From the NCBI GenBank assembly GCA_021776025.1, contig JAJFGR010000007.1, forward strand, positions 434,001 through 498,000: a stretch of 64,000 nt of DNA, read 5' to 3'. The position numbers and the translations under genes are program-made. Each line of letters begins with the position of its first letter. The first letter of the stretch is position 1. The DNA comes from Alphaproteobacteria bacterium. Its GTDB lineage: Bacteria; Pseudomonadota; Alphaproteobacteria; Micavibrionales; Micavibrionaceae. The notes beneath the pieces are model-generated. The model was not told the origin of the DNA and ran no database searches. It saw only the letters and a program-made list of their open reading frames with translations. Shown in pieces: positions 18,422 through 27,287 of the stretch.

Positions 18422-19465
18422 ATGTCGGCCAAAAAGGCTAAAAAAAGTTCAGGTAAGAAAGCGACGAAAAAACCGGCGCTTAAACCCGTTTCAAATAGTG
18501 AATCCAATCCTACTGTAGAAGAGTTGCGGCGGCTGTATCGTGACATGCTGCTTATCCGTCGTTTTGAAGAAAAAGCCGGACAGCTTTACGGTATGGGGTT
18601 GATTGGCGGGTTTTGCCATTTGTACATCGGACAGGAAGCTGTAGTTACCGGCATTACATCTGTGCAAGAAAAGCAGGATACTGTTGTGACGTCTTACCGT
18701 GATCACGCGCATATGCTGGCGTGTGGGATGGATCCGAAAGGGATTATGGCGGAGCTTACAGGCCGCATTGATGGATATTCGCGCGGCAAAGGCGGTTCGA
18801 TGCATATGTTCTCGAAAGAGGAAAACTTCTTTGGCGGTCATGGGATTGTCGGCGCGGGCACCGCGATTGGAACAGGGCTTGGGTTTGCTCATAAATATAA
18901 GGGCGATAAAGGCGTGGCAGTTGCCTATATGGGTGATGGCGCGTCGAACCAGGGGCAGGTCGCTGAATGCTACAATATGGCGGCGCTGTGGGATTTGCCG
19001 GTGCTGTTTGTGATCGAGAATAACCAATATGGGATGGGAACGTCTGTTTCCCGTTCGTCAGCCGGACAGCTTTATAAGCGCGGCGAAGGTTACGGCATTC
19101 CGGGTGAGCAGGTTGATGGCATGGATGTGTTTGCGGTTCAGGCTGCGGCACGTCAGGCGCTTGATTATATTCGCACAGGCAACGGGCCGTATGTGCTGGA
19201 GGTTATGACCTATCGCTACCGTGGGCATTCAATGTCCGATCCGGCGAAATACCGGACGAAGGATGAGGTTAATAGCTTCAAGGAAGAGCGCGATCCTATT
19301 GCGCACGTCAAGGACATGATGGCGGATATGGGTATTGATGAAGCGGAGCTCAAAGCTGTTGATAAAGAGATTAAAGAGATTGTAAATGAAGCGGCGACAT
19401 TCTCTCAAAAAAGTCCGGAGCCGGATGAATTCGAACTTTGGACTGATGTTTTGGTGGAGACATAG
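18422..19465 (+). CDS. pdhA: Pyruvate dehydrogenase E1 component, alpha subunit
   Basis: The 347-residue subunit binds thiamine diphosphate with PdhB and decarboxylates pyruvate. After a basic Lys/Ala-rich lead of about 30 residues, motifs follow in order: YRDMLLIRRFEEKAGQLY, GFCHLYIGQEA, SYRDHAHML, and the TPP/Mg motif GDGASNQGQVAECYNMAALW ending in ENN. The loop RYRGHSMSDPAKYR is the mobile active-site loop. It starts the operon pdhA - GNAT gene - pdhB - pdhC - two SLOG genes - lpd - small gene - lipA. Its TAG stop overlaps the GTG start of the next gene by one base. Confidence 0.96.
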   Translation: MSAKKAKKSSGKKATKKPALKPVSNSESNPTVEELRRLYRDMLLIRRFEEKAGQLYGMGLIGGFCHLYIGQEAVVTGITSVQEKQDTVVTSYRDHAHMLACGMDPKGIMAELTGRIDGYSRGKGGSMHMFSKEENFFGGHGIVGAGTAIGTGLGFAHKYKGDKGVAVAYMGDGASNQGQVAECYNMAALWDLPVLFVIENNQYGMGTSVSRSSAGQLYKRGEGYGIPGEQVDGMDVFAVQAAARQALDYIRTGNGPYVLEVMTYRYRGHSMSDPAKYRTKDEVNSFKEERDPIAHVKDMMADMGIDEAELKAVDKEIKEIVNEAATFSQKSPEPDEFELWTDVLVET

Positions 19466-20484
19466 TGGATATTTTTGTTCCATTTCATTCGGTTTTTGAG
19501 AATACTCTTGCCGCTATTTTGGGAGGGGGTGCGAGTGCGTTTCTTATTTGGGGTATCAAACGAGTTATGGATTTGATGGAAGAGAGGCGATATTCCCTGA
19601 GCGGGGATTATAAGAGCTATTACGATGATCTTGTTGACGGGGATAGCGTTGTGCAGCGTGACGTCCTAAAGATCAAGCAGCGCGGGCTTAAGATTACGGG
19701 AGATGATCATAATGAGTCTAGTAATAGGGGCTGGAAGTTAAGCGGTGCCATAGATCGAGCCAGCGGGCATGTTTATGGTTTTTATAAAGCTAAAAGCCAT
19801 ACGGATTCAGGTTTGGGCGTTTTTATTTTTGAACAGAAAAGTGACGGTGTTTTGGAAGGGCTTTGGGCCGGTTACGATTCTCAGAACAAGAACATAGAGA
19901 GCGGAAAATATAGCCTTGTTAAAAACCTTCCTGTTCATATCCGCGGCGCTAAAGATAAGGACGCGGGCCGGATATTGCATTTGTCGTGTCAGGAGCTTGG
20001 TGAAGGGTATTTGAGCGCGGAAGATATTCAGAACAATATAGATAATTGTTTTGTCGCCGAACATGACGGAAAAGTTATTGGTTTTTCAATGGTGGAGTGT
20101 TTGAAAAAGAACGCTTTTCAAGGGTATTTAAAAGGACAGTCTTGGAAAGCTCCAGCTGATATAAGGCAGGCTGATGAAAGTGGAAAAATAGGGTATTTGA
20201 AGTCTGTGGCGGTGAGTGAAAATTTTCAGAAGATGGGCGCGGGGCGGCGGCTTGTAAGGAAATCTATTGAGGCGATTGAGAAATCTGGCGCGGATTTAAT
20301 TTTTTCTATTGGTTGGAAAACTGATACAGTTCACATTGCTCCAATCCTTTTGGCTAGTGACTTTATACAAAGAGTTTCTTTTAAGGAGTTCTGGAACAAA
20401 GAGAGTGTCGAAGAAGATTATTCCTGTCCAAATTGCGGTCATCCTTGCCATTGCGAGGCTTTTTTATTTACGAGAGTTATTTAA
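19465..20484 (+). CDS. Membrane-anchored protein with unknown beta domain, GNAT domain and Cys-rich tail
   Basis: The 339-residue protein starts at GTG overlapping the pdhA stop. Parts in order: one transmembrane helix (about residues 12-31), an unrecognised domain (about 45-155; alternating strand-like stretches such as YGFYKAKSHTDSGLGVFIFEQ and LEGLWAGYD), then a GNAT acetyltransferase domain (about 160-325) with AVSENFQKMGAGRRLVRKSIE as the acetyl-CoA loop. The end carries a CPNCGHPCHCE cluster that could hold a metal. An acetyl-CoA-using protein inside the operon that makes acetyl-CoA is suggestive, but the target is unknown. Orientation and tight spacing (12 bases to pdhB) imply co-expression. 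Confidence 0.7.
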   Translation: MDIFVPFHSVFENTLAAILGGGASAFLIWGIKRVMDLMEERRYSLSGDYKSYYDDLVDGDSVVQRDVLKIKQRGLKITGDDHNESSNRGWKLSGAIDRASGHVYGFYKAKSHTDSGLGVFIFEQKSDGVLEGLWAGYDSQNKNIESGKYSLVKNLPVHIRGAKDKDAGRILHLSCQELGEGYLSAEDIQNNIDNCFVAEHDGKVIGFSMVECLKKNAFQGYLKGQSWKAPADIRQADESGKIGYLKSVAVSENFQKMGAGRRLVRKSIEAIEKSGADLIFSIGWKTDTVHIAPILLASDFIQRVSFKEFWNKESVEEDYSCPNCGHPCHCEAFLFTRVI

Positions 20485-20496
20485 GGGAAAAGCTTT

Positions 20497-21918
20497 ATGC
20501 CAACGAATATTTTAATGCCGGCTTTATCGCCAACGATGACCGAGGGGAATTTGGCCAAATGGTTGAAGGCTGAGGGTGATGCTGTTGAAGCGGGTGATGT
20601 GATTGCGGAGATTGAAACCGACAAAGCCACCATGGAAGTTGAAGCGGTTGATGAGGGTGTGATTGGAAAGATTTTGATTGCCGAGGGCACCGAAGGCGTG
20701 GCGGTGAATAGCCCGATTGCTGTGCTTTTGGAAGATGGTGAAAGTGCGGATGATATTGGGGATGTTCCTAGTGCACCTGCGCCAGTGGCCGAAAGCGCTG
20801 CTGAGGCTCCTGTGAGTGTTTCTCCTTCTGAGGCAGCTCAGGTTGAAGGTAAGGCGATTGAGAACCGTGACATTCTTTACGCGCAGGGCGCTGTGCTAGA
20901 GCCACCCCCATTTGATGAAGCTTCTTTTACAGATATGGCTGAAATTACAGTTCGCGAAGCGCTTCGTGATGCGATGGCCGAGGAAATGCGCAGCGATAAA
21001 ACAGTTTATCTCATGGGTGAAGAGGTCGCTGAATATCAAGGCGCCTATAAAGTTTCACAAGGGCTCTTGGGTGAGTTTGGCGACAAGCGCGTGATTGATA
21101 CGCCAATTACTGAGCATGGTTTTGCCGGAATTGCGGTTGGCAGCGCGATGAACGGGCTCAAGCCTATTGTTGAATTTATGACCTGGAATTTCGGGATGCA
21201 GGCGATGGATCATATTATCAACTCTGCAGCCAAGACGCTGTATATGGCAGGTGGAAAGCTTGGTTGTCCGATTGTGTTCCGCGGCCCGAATGGCGCGGCT
21301 TCCCGTGTGGGCGCGCAGCATTCGCAATGTTACGCCTCATGGTATGGGCATATTCCGGGGCTGAAGGTTGTTGCGCCTTGGTCTGGCGCGGATGCAAAAG
21401 GACTGATGAAGGCTGCTATTCGTGACCCAAACCCGATTATATTTTTAGAAAATGAGATGCTCTATGGAGAGACACATAGCGTTCCGACAAGCGAAGATTT
21501 TGCTATTCCTTTGGGGCGGGCAAAGATTGAACGTGAAGGTTCTGACGTAACGATTGTGGCGTTCTCGATCATGGTCGGGAAGGCTTTGCAGGCGGCTGAG
21601 AAGTTGGCGGAGCAGGGAATTGATGCGGAAGTTATTAACCTTCGCACCATTCGTCCGCTTGATCGTTATACAATTCTGGAGAGTGTGAAGAAAACCAACC
21701 GCATCGTGACATGCGAAGAAGGTTGGGCATTTTCAGGGATTGGTGCGGAGATTGCCGCACTTATCGGTGAGCATGCGTTTGATTATTTAGATGCACCATT
21801 GGTGCGCGTGGCGGCGGCGGATGTGCCGATGCCCTATGCGGCAAACTTAGAGGCTCTAGCCTTGCCGCAGATGGATGAAATTGTTCATGCGGCAAGGAAG
21901 GTTTGCTATGCCGATTAA
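20497..21918 (+). CDS. pdhB: Pyruvate dehydrogenase E1 component, beta subunit, with N-terminal lipoyl domain
   Basis: The 473-residue protein joins a lipoyl domain (about residues 1-80, lipoyl lysine Lys43 in [10 protein letters not shown]) through an Ala/Pro/Ser linker to the E1-beta transketolase domain (about 145-473). That domain shows [34 protein letters not shown], and [14 protein letters not shown] lipoylated E1-beta is a hallmark of alphaproteobacterial PDH. Its lipoyl domain is almost the same as that of PdhC. The gene overlaps the pdhC start by 11 bases. It is separated from pdhA by the GNAT gene. Confidence 0.96.
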   Translation: MPTNILMPALSPTMTEGNLAKWLKAEGDAVEAGDVIAEIETDKATMEVEAVDEGVIGKILIAEGTEGVAVNSPIAVLLEDGESADDIGDVPSAPAPVAESAAEAPVSVSPSEAAQVEGKAIENRDILYAQGAVLEPPPFDEASFTDMAEITVREALRDAMAEEMRSDKTVYLMGEEVAEYQGAYKVSQGLLGEFGDKRVIDTPITEHGFAGIAVGSAMNGLKPIVEFMTWNFGMQAMDHIINSAAKTLYMAGGKLGCPIVFRGPNGAASRVGAQHSQCYASWYGHIPGLKVVAPWSGADAKGLMKAAIRDPNPIIFLENEMLYGETHSVPTSEDFAIPLGRAKIEREGSDVTIVAFSIMVGKALQAAEKLAEQGIDAEVINLRTIRPLDRYTILESVKKTNRIVTCEEGWAFSGIGAEIAALIGEHAFDYLDAPLVRVAAADVPMPYAANLEALALPQMDEIVHAARKVCYAD

Positions 21919-23179
21919 CGTAACCATGCCGGCCTTATCGCCAACAATGACTGACGGGACTTTAGCCAAATGGCTGAAGGCCGAAGGGGATGCCGTTGAG
22001 GCTGGGGATGTGATTGCGGAAATTGAAACCGACAAAGCGACGATGGAGGTTGAGGCCGTTGACGAAGGTGTTATAGGGAAGATTCTTGTGGCTGAAGGCA
22101 CGGAGAACGTGCCGGTGAATGATGTGATTGCGGTTTTGCTGGAAGATGGTGAGAGCGCGGATGACATTGGTGATGTGAGCGTGGCCCCAGCTCCAAAGCC
22201 TGCTGCTGTTAAAGTTGAGGCTCCGAAGGCTATGGCACCAAAGACTGCCCCAACACCCAAAGCTGCAGTGCAAACGCAATTACCAAAAGGTGGCCGTGTG
22301 TTTGCTTCCCCTTTGGCTAAGCGGATTGCGGCAGATAAGGGTGTTGAGCTTGCTGGACTTCAGGGTTCGGGCCCGGGTGGTCGTATCGTCAAAGCCGATG
22401 TTGAAGGTCCCAAAGCTGGCGGAACCCCTGCTGCGGTTCCAAGCGCTTCGACTCAAGCCCTGCCTGCGGATGCCAAGGTGAATGTCTACGGCATGGCCTA
22501 TAGCGAAATTCCGAATAACAATATCAAGAAAATTACAGCCAAGCGCCTGTTGGAATCGAAGCAGACGGTACCACATTTCTACCTCACAATCGAATGTGTG
22601 CTTGATAGCTTGATGGCCGCCCGTAAAGAGATTAATGAAAAAGCCAATGGTGAGTACAAGCTTTCGGTCAATGATTTCATCATTAAAGCGTCGGCCATGG
22701 CGCTAAAGGCCTATCCAGAAGCGAATGTGAGCTGGACAGATGAAGCTATTCATCAATATTTTGCGTCTGATATATCTGTTGCTGTGGCGACGCCAAGCGG
22801 CCTTATTACGCCGATTATAAAGAATGCCGAGAATAAGGGGCTACGAGAGATTTCTGATGAAATGAAAGAGCTGGCGGGCCGTGCCCGTGAAGGTAAATTG
22901 AAGCCGGAAGAATTTCAGGGCGGGTGTTTCTCAATTTCCAACCTCGGGATGTTCGGCATAAAAGAATTTTCAGCGATTATTAACCCGCCGCAAAGCTGCA
23001 TTCTAGCTGTCGGTGCGGGCGAAGAAATGCCCAGAGTGATAAACGGTGAAGTAAAAATTCAAAATGTTATGCGCGTTACGCTTTCGACAGACCATCGTAG
23101 TGTGGATGGCGTTGTGGGTGCGCAATGGTTACAATATTTTAAGCAATATATTGAGAATCCCGTCAGCATGCTTCTTTAA
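21908..23179 (+). CDS. pdhC: Dihydrolipoamide acetyltransferase (PDH E2)
   Basis: The 423-residue core subunit has one lipoyl domain (residues 1-80, Lys43 in [10 protein letters not shown]), an Ala/Pro/Lys linker, a peripheral subunit-binding domain ([14 protein letters not shown] to [12 protein letters not shown]) and the catalytic domain with the C-terminal STDHRSVDG histidine motif. It moves the acetyl group from lipoamide to CoA. The frame is open to 21875, but ATG 21908 gives the standard [14 protein letters not shown] start and has a GGAAGG ribosome site. It starts inside the end of pdhB, so translation is likely coupled. Confidence 0.96.
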   Translation: MPINVTMPALSPTMTDGTLAKWLKAEGDAVEAGDVIAEIETDKATMEVEAVDEGVIGKILVAEGTENVPVNDVIAVLLEDGESADDIGDVSVAPAPKPAAVKVEAPKAMAPKTAPTPKAAVQTQLPKGGRVFASPLAKRIAADKGVELAGLQGSGPGGRIVKADVEGPKAGGTPAAVPSASTQALPADAKVNVYGMAYSEIPNNNIKKITAKRLLESKQTVPHFYLTIECVLDSLMAARKEINEKANGEYKLSVNDFIIKASAMALKAYPEANVSWTDEAIHQYFASDISVAVATPSGLITPIIKNAENKGLREISDEMKELAGRAREGKLKPEEFQGGCFSISNLGMFGIKEFSAIINPPQSCILAVGAGEEMPRVINGEVKIQNVMRVTLSTDHRSVDGVVGAQWLQYFKQYIENPVSMLL

Positions 23180-23194
23180 GAAAGGCCGCAAATT

Positions 23195-23725
23195 ATGATT
23201 AAAAGACAGCCAATTATAGGCGTCATGGGTTCAAGTACAGAGCCGTGGACGGATTATGCTCGTCCCGTGGGGGAGTTGATTGCGCAGCGCGGCTATCATT
23301 TGCTAACTGGCGCCGGCGCTGGTGTTATGAGCGAGGTCTGTAAAGCTTTTCAAAGCGTTGAAGAACGCAAAGGGGTTGCGATTGGGATTCGCCCTGCGGT
23401 GGATTACAAAGGTGAAGAGCTCTCAAAAGAAGAGTTTCCGAATACCTATATTGATTTGCCGATTATTACCCCGCTTAGCACTAAGGCGCAAAATGATGCT
23501 ATGCCGTTTAGCCGCAATCTGGTGAATGTCATGAGTAGTAAAGCCTTGATTGTACTTCCGGGTTCACACGGAACGCGGAATGAGGTTTCCTTGGCGCTTA
23601 TGTATGACAAGCCTATGATTATGTTTGGCCCTGACAGTGCGTTTGAGAAATTCCCGGAAGACCCATTTCGTGCGGATGATATCTCCCATGTTGAGCAATT
23701 TTTAGATGATGTATTTGGTGCATAA
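23195..23725 (+). CDS. SLOG/LOG-like Rossmann nucleotide-binding protein (first copy)
   Basis: The 176-residue protein has the fold signature of the SLOG superfamily: IGVMGSS at the N-terminus, GYHLLTGAGAGVMSEVCKAF, then LIVLPGSHGTRNEVSLALMYDKP. Canonical LOG (phosphoribohydrolase) proteins have PGGxGTxxE; here it is PGSHGTRNE, with Gly to Ser, as in MoCo-carrier-like or DprA-like SLOG proteins. A nucleotide or nucleotide-derived ligand is likely, but the reaction cannot be named. It follows pdhC by 15 bases and overlaps its own paralogue by one base (TAATG). Confidence 0.7.
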   Translation: MIKRQPIIGVMGSSTEPWTDYARPVGELIAQRGYHLLTGAGAGVMSEVCKAFQSVEERKGVAIGIRPAVDYKGEELSKEEFPNTYIDLPIITPLSTKAQNDAMPFSRNLVNVMSSKALIVLPGSHGTRNEVSLALMYDKPMIMFGPDSAFEKFPEDPFRADDISHVEQFLDDVFGA

Positions 23726-24267
23726 TGAGCGACAATGACCACAAACCCGTTGTCGGTGTTATGGGCTCGCATGAAGAGAGCTGGACAGAGTTTGCTTTGC
23801 CCTTAGGGTTGCTGATTGCTGAATATGGTTATCACCTATTGACAGGATGCGGGGGCGGCGTGATGAGCGAAGTTGCCAAAGGCTATTCGCAATATCCTGA
23901 TGAAAGAGGAGTTATACTGGGCATTAAACCCGTAGCCGATTATAAGAAAGAGGTAAATTCCCGGAGTGAATTTCCCAATCCTTATATTGATATCCCAATC
24001 GTCACCCATCTGGAACAAAAAGCGAAGAATGACTCTATGCCCTATAGCCGGAATTTGGTCAACATCATGACATCGGATGTTTTGGTGGTTCTGCCTGGCT
24101 CTCACGGTACACAGAATGAGGCATCTTTAGGACTCTTATATGAAAAACCACTGGTTTTGTTCGGACCTGAAGAAGCCTTTGATCGTTTTCCTGAGGACAC
24201 GACATTTACGGATGATATTAAAGAAGTTGCCGGTTTCTTTACGCAGAAACTGGGGAGGAAAGAATGA
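23725..24267 (+). CDS. SLOG/LOG-like Rossmann nucleotide-binding protein (second copy)
   Basis: This 180-residue protein is a clear paralogue of its upstream neighbour: VGVMGSHEESWTEFALPLG, YGYHLLTGCGGGVMSEVAKGY, MPYSRNLVNIM and VVLPGSHGTQNEASLGLLYEKP align end to end without large gaps. Both keep PGSHGTxNE and the FP(N)xYIDxPI stretch, so the fold and probably the ligand are shared. A tandem pair suggests a heterodimer or two related specificities. The start overlaps the first copy's stop by one base, and its stop overlaps the lpd start by four, so it is expressed with PDH. Confidence 0.7.
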   Translation: MSDNDHKPVVGVMGSHEESWTEFALPLGLLIAEYGYHLLTGCGGGVMSEVAKGYSQYPDERGVILGIKPVADYKKEVNSRSEFPNPYIDIPIVTHLEQKAKNDSMPYSRNLVNIMTSDVLVVLPGSHGTQNEASLGLLYEKPLVLFGPEEAFDRFPEDTTFTDDIKEVAGFFTQKLGRKE

Positions 24268-25649
24268 TTGATAAAAATTTCGATGTGATCATCATTGGTG
24301 GCGGGCCGGGGGGGTATGTCGCGGCTATCCGCGCCGCACAATTGAAAATGAAGGTTGCCGTTATTGAGGCCAATCATCTCGGCGGCATCTGTTTGAACTG
24401 GGGATGCATCCCGACAAAGGCGCTTCTACGGTCCAGTGAGGTGTATCACCTTATCAATCATGCAGATGAATTTGGTATAGAAGTCAAAGATGTAAGCTTT
24501 GATCTTAAGAAAGTCGTTGAGCGGTCCAGAAGAGTCGCAAAACAGCTTTCCGGCGGGATTGGGCATTTGCTGAAGAAGAATAAGGTCACAGTGATTGATG
24601 GTTTTGGCAAATTGCAGGGTAAAGGCAAGGTTGCCGTGGGTAAGGATGTTTATTCGGCCAAGCACATTATTGTGGCTACGGGCGCTCGGGCGCGGGTTTT
24701 GCCGGGCTTAGAGCCGGACGGAAAACAGGTTTGGACGTATAAAGAAGCCATGGTGCCAGAAAAGATGCCGAAGTCACTTTTGGTTGTAGGCTCCGGGGCG
24801 ATTGGCATTGAGTTTGCCAGCTTCTATAAAACTATGGGGGCGGATGTCACTGTGGTGGAGGTGATGGACCGAGTTCTACCTGTGGAAGATGAGGAAATTT
24901 CAGCGCTTGCACGGAAGAGCTTTGAAAAACAAGGCATGAAGATTATCACTGGCGGTATGGTCAAAAAGCTAGATAAAGCCAAAGACGGCGTCACTGTGCA
25001 TGTTGAGGTCAAAGGCAAGATTGAAAAGATCAAAGTTGAAACGGTTATTAGCGCCGTTGGTATTGCCGGCAATGTCAAGGATATCGGCCTAGAAAAAACC
25101 AAGGCCAAAGTCGATCGCGGGCATATTGAAACAAATGAATGGCTACAAACTGGTGAACCGAATGTATATGCAATTGGCGATGTGACGGGGCCGCCATGGC
25201 TGGCGCATAAGGCGTCGCATGAAGGGGTCATTTGCATTGAAAAGATCGCCGGATCAAAAGACGCACACCCAATGAATAAATCAAATATTCCGGGCTGCAC
25301 CTATTGTCACCCGCAAGTCGCGAGCGTTGGTATGACCGAGGCGGCAGCGAAAGAGGCGGGGCATAAGGTTAAGGTCGGGCGCTTTCCGTTTATGGGCAAT
25401 GGCAAAGCGATTGCGCTGGGTGAATCGGAAGGGCTGATTAAGACGGTCTTTGATGAAAAAACCGGTGAATTGCTCGGTGCGCATATGATTGGCGCGGAAG
25501 TGACGGAGCTTATTCAAGGATATGTTGTTGGGAAAACAGCGGAGCTAACCGAGGCCGAGTTCATGCATACTATCTTCCCGCACCCAACGCTCAGCGAGAT
25601 GATGCATGAGAGCGTTTTAGATGCCTATGGTAAAGCGATACATTTTTAA
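24264..25649 (+). CDS. lpd: Dihydrolipoamide dehydrogenase (E3)
   Basis: The 461-residue flavoprotein reoxidises dihydrolipoamide with NAD+. The FAD site is DVIIIGGGPGGYVAAIRAAQ, the redox disulfide GGICLNWGCIPTKALL, the NAD site VVGSGAIGIEFASFY, and the dimer-interface histidine is in FPHPTLSEMMHESV. It is the E3 of the linked pyruvate dehydrogenase and probably also serves 2-oxoglutarate dehydrogenase, if there is no second copy. It overlaps the SLOG gene by four bases (ATGA). Confidence 0.97.
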   Translation: MIDKNFDVIIIGGGPGGYVAAIRAAQLKMKVAVIEANHLGGICLNWGCIPTKALLRSSEVYHLINHADEFGIEVKDVSFDLKKVVERSRRVAKQLSGGIGHLLKKNKVTVIDGFGKLQGKGKVAVGKDVYSAKHIIVATGARARVLPGLEPDGKQVWTYKEAMVPEKMPKSLLVVGSGAIGIEFASFYKTMGADVTVVEVMDRVLPVEDEEISALARKSFEKQGMKIITGGMVKKLDKAKDGVTVHVEVKGKIEKIKVETVISAVGIAGNVKDIGLEKTKAKVDRGHIETNEWLQTGEPNVYAIGDVTGPPWLAHKASHEGVICIEKIAGSKDAHPMNKSNIPGCTYCHPQVASVGMTEAAAKEAGHKVKVGRFPFMGNGKAIALGESEGLIKTVFDEKTGELLGAHMIGAEVTELIQGYVVGKTAELTEAEFMHTIFPHPTLSEMMHESVLDAYGKAIHF

Positions 25650-25651
25650 AT

Positions 25652-25828
25652 ATGAGCAAATCAGATATTCCAAAAAATGTTTTTATAAAACTTCTCGAAT
25701 ATGGTGAGGAGGATGGGATACAAGGCTCTGATTTTGAAGATGTCAAAAAACGCGCCATAAATGATGGTGTATTAGATGAAAATTCTTTAAAAAGAATTGA
25801 AAAAGCGTTGAATGAGCTAAATAACTAG
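25652..25828 (+). CDS. Small charged protein between lpd and lipA
   Basis: A complete 58-codon frame starts with ATG 2 bases after the lpd stop and ends 2 bases before lipA. The product reads [20 protein letters not shown] onward, with Lys, Glu, Asp and Asn dominating and helical propensity throughout. It ends [13 protein letters not shown] do not recognise a family. Exact fit between two operon genes in frame without waste supports a real gene, although composition is more AT-rich than its neighbours. No strong ribosome site is seen; coupling to lpd termination is likely. Confidence 0.55.
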   Translation: MSKSDIPKNVFIKLLEYGEEDGIQGSDFEDVKKRAINDGVLDENSLKRIEKALNELNN

Positions 25829-25830
25829 AT

Positions 25831-26796
25831 ATGACCTATAACCCAAAATTATTAGATAAAGCCAAGCGGCATCCGGAAAAGCAAAAGAACCCGGATCGTC
25901 CTGCCGGGCGAAAGCCGGACTGGATTCGTGTGCCTGCGCCGCAGGGGAAGCTCTATGCGGAAACCAAAGACATTGTCCGTAAACATAAGCTGACCACCGT
26001 GTGTGAAGAGGCGGGGTGCCCGAATATCGGCGAATGCTGGCAACAGAAACATGCGACCTTCATGATTATGGGCGAGGTGTGTACGCGCGCCTGCGCTTTT
26101 TGTAATGTGGCTACAGGCAAGCCCGAAGCGCTTGATAAGCTAGAGCCTTTGCGTGTTGGTGTGGCGACGAAGCAGATGGGTCTTAAACATGTTGTGGTCA
26201 CGTCTGTCGACCGGGACGATTTGCCCGATAGCGGCGCGGATCATTTTGTGAAGACGATTCAAGGCATTCGCATGAAGAGCCCTGAAACGACCGTTGAGAT
26301 TCTGCCCGGTGATTTCCGCGGCAACCAGAGTGATTGGGATATGGTGATCCATGCGCGGCCGGATGTGTTTAATCACAATCTTGAAACTGTGCCACGGCTG
26401 TATCCGACTATTCGCCCCGGTGCACGTTATTTCCGTTCTTTGAGCCTTTTGGCCCGTGTGAAGGCTGTTGATCCGTCAATGTTTACCAAATCCGGCCTGA
26501 TGGTTGGTCTGGGCGAGACAAAGGAAGAGGTGGGGCAGGTGATGGATGATATGCGCGCTGCCGGAATTGATTTCATTACGATCGGGCAATATCTTCAGCC
26601 CACGCCAAAGCATGCGCGGGTGATGAAGTGGTGGACACCGGAAGAATTTGAGCAACTAACCAAGATGGCCAAAAACAAGGGATTTTTGATGGTTTCCGCG
26701 ACGCCTTTGACGCGATCATCGCATCACGCAGGTGATGATTTTGCCAAGCTTAAAGCCGCACGTGATGAGCTGCTTGCTAAACAAGCCGCGGAATAA
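25831..26796 (+). CDS. lipA: Lipoyl synthase
   Basis: The 321-residue radical-SAM enzyme inserts two sulfur atoms into protein-bound octanoyl groups to make lipoyl, needed here by the PdhB and PdhC domains. The auxiliary cluster motif is [13 protein letters not shown] (Cx4Cx5C) and the radical-SAM motif is [15 protein letters not shown]. The C-terminal RSSHHAGD serine is the auxiliary cluster ligand region. Linkage to the PDH genes matches function. The partner octanoyltransferase lipB is not in the window. Confidence 0.97.
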   Translation: MTYNPKLLDKAKRHPEKQKNPDRPAGRKPDWIRVPAPQGKLYAETKDIVRKHKLTTVCEEAGCPNIGECWQQKHATFMIMGEVCTRACAFCNVATGKPEALDKLEPLRVGVATKQMGLKHVVVTSVDRDDLPDSGADHFVKTIQGIRMKSPETTVEILPGDFRGNQSDWDMVIHARPDVFNHNLETVPRLYPTIRPGARYFRSLSLLARVKAVDPSMFTKSGLMVGLGETKEEVGQVMDDMRAAGIDFITIGQYLQPTPKHARVMKWWTPEEFEQLTKMAKNKGFLMVSATPLTRSSHHAGDDFAKLKAARDELLAKQAAE

Positions 26797-26798
26797 AA

Positions 26799-27287
26799 AT
26801 GCTTACTCACATTGAACAAAAACGCCTGCCATACACGCCGGAGCAAATGTTTGCGTTGGTGGCAGGTGTTGAAAAATATCATGAATTCTTGCCGTGGTGC
26901 GTGGCCAGCCGGATTAATAGCCGCGAGAGTGACACTCTTTTTTATGCTGATCTTATTGTGGGTTATAAAATGATCCGGGAGCGGTTCTCTTCGAAAGTCA
27001 TGCTGGAAGAGCCAGATCACATTTACATTGAGTATTTAAAAGGCCCGCTTAAGCATCTAAAGAACCATTGGCGGTTCATTCGCGAACCGGATGGGTCATG
27101 CATGATAGACTTCAGCGTTGAATTTGAATTTAAAAACAAAGCATTACAAGGTTTATCTCAACTATTTTTTAAAGAAGTCATTCATCGCATGGTTAGCGCT
27201 TTTGAAGGCCGCGCACTTGATGTTTACGGTAAAAAGGGGGCTCAGGCGGCGGAGGAAACAGATGCCGGGAGGGCGTCAATCTCCTGA
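26799..27287 (+). CDS. COQ10/RatA-like START-domain protein
   Basis: The 162-residue protein belongs to the polyketide-cyclase/START family that includes ubiquinone-binding COQ10 and RatA. Signatures: the N-terminal PYTPEQMFALVAGVEKYHEFLPWC, the middle RERFSSKV and HLKNHWRF, and the C-terminal FKEVIHRMVSAFEGRA helix. In Alphaproteobacteria the lipA-adjacent member is the COQ10-type, thought to chaperone ubiquinone in respiration. It begins 2 bases after lipA. The last 46 bases overlap the opposed glycosyltransferase gene, so the extreme C-terminus (after about residue 148) is likely dispensable. Confidence 0.85.
   Translation: MLTHIEQKRLPYTPEQMFALVAGVEKYHEFLPWCVASRINSRESDTLFYADLIVGYKMIRERFSSKVMLEEPDHIYIEYLKGPLKHLKNHWRFIREPDGSCMIDFSVEFEFKNKALQGLSQLFFKEVIHRMVSAFEGRALDVYGKKGAQAAEETDAGRASIS

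Noticed and set aside
23195-24267. Calling the SLOG pair cytokinin riboside phosphoribohydrolase (LOG)
   Set aside because: The catalytic PGGxGTxxE motif is PGSHGTxNE in both, so LOG activity cannot be claimed.
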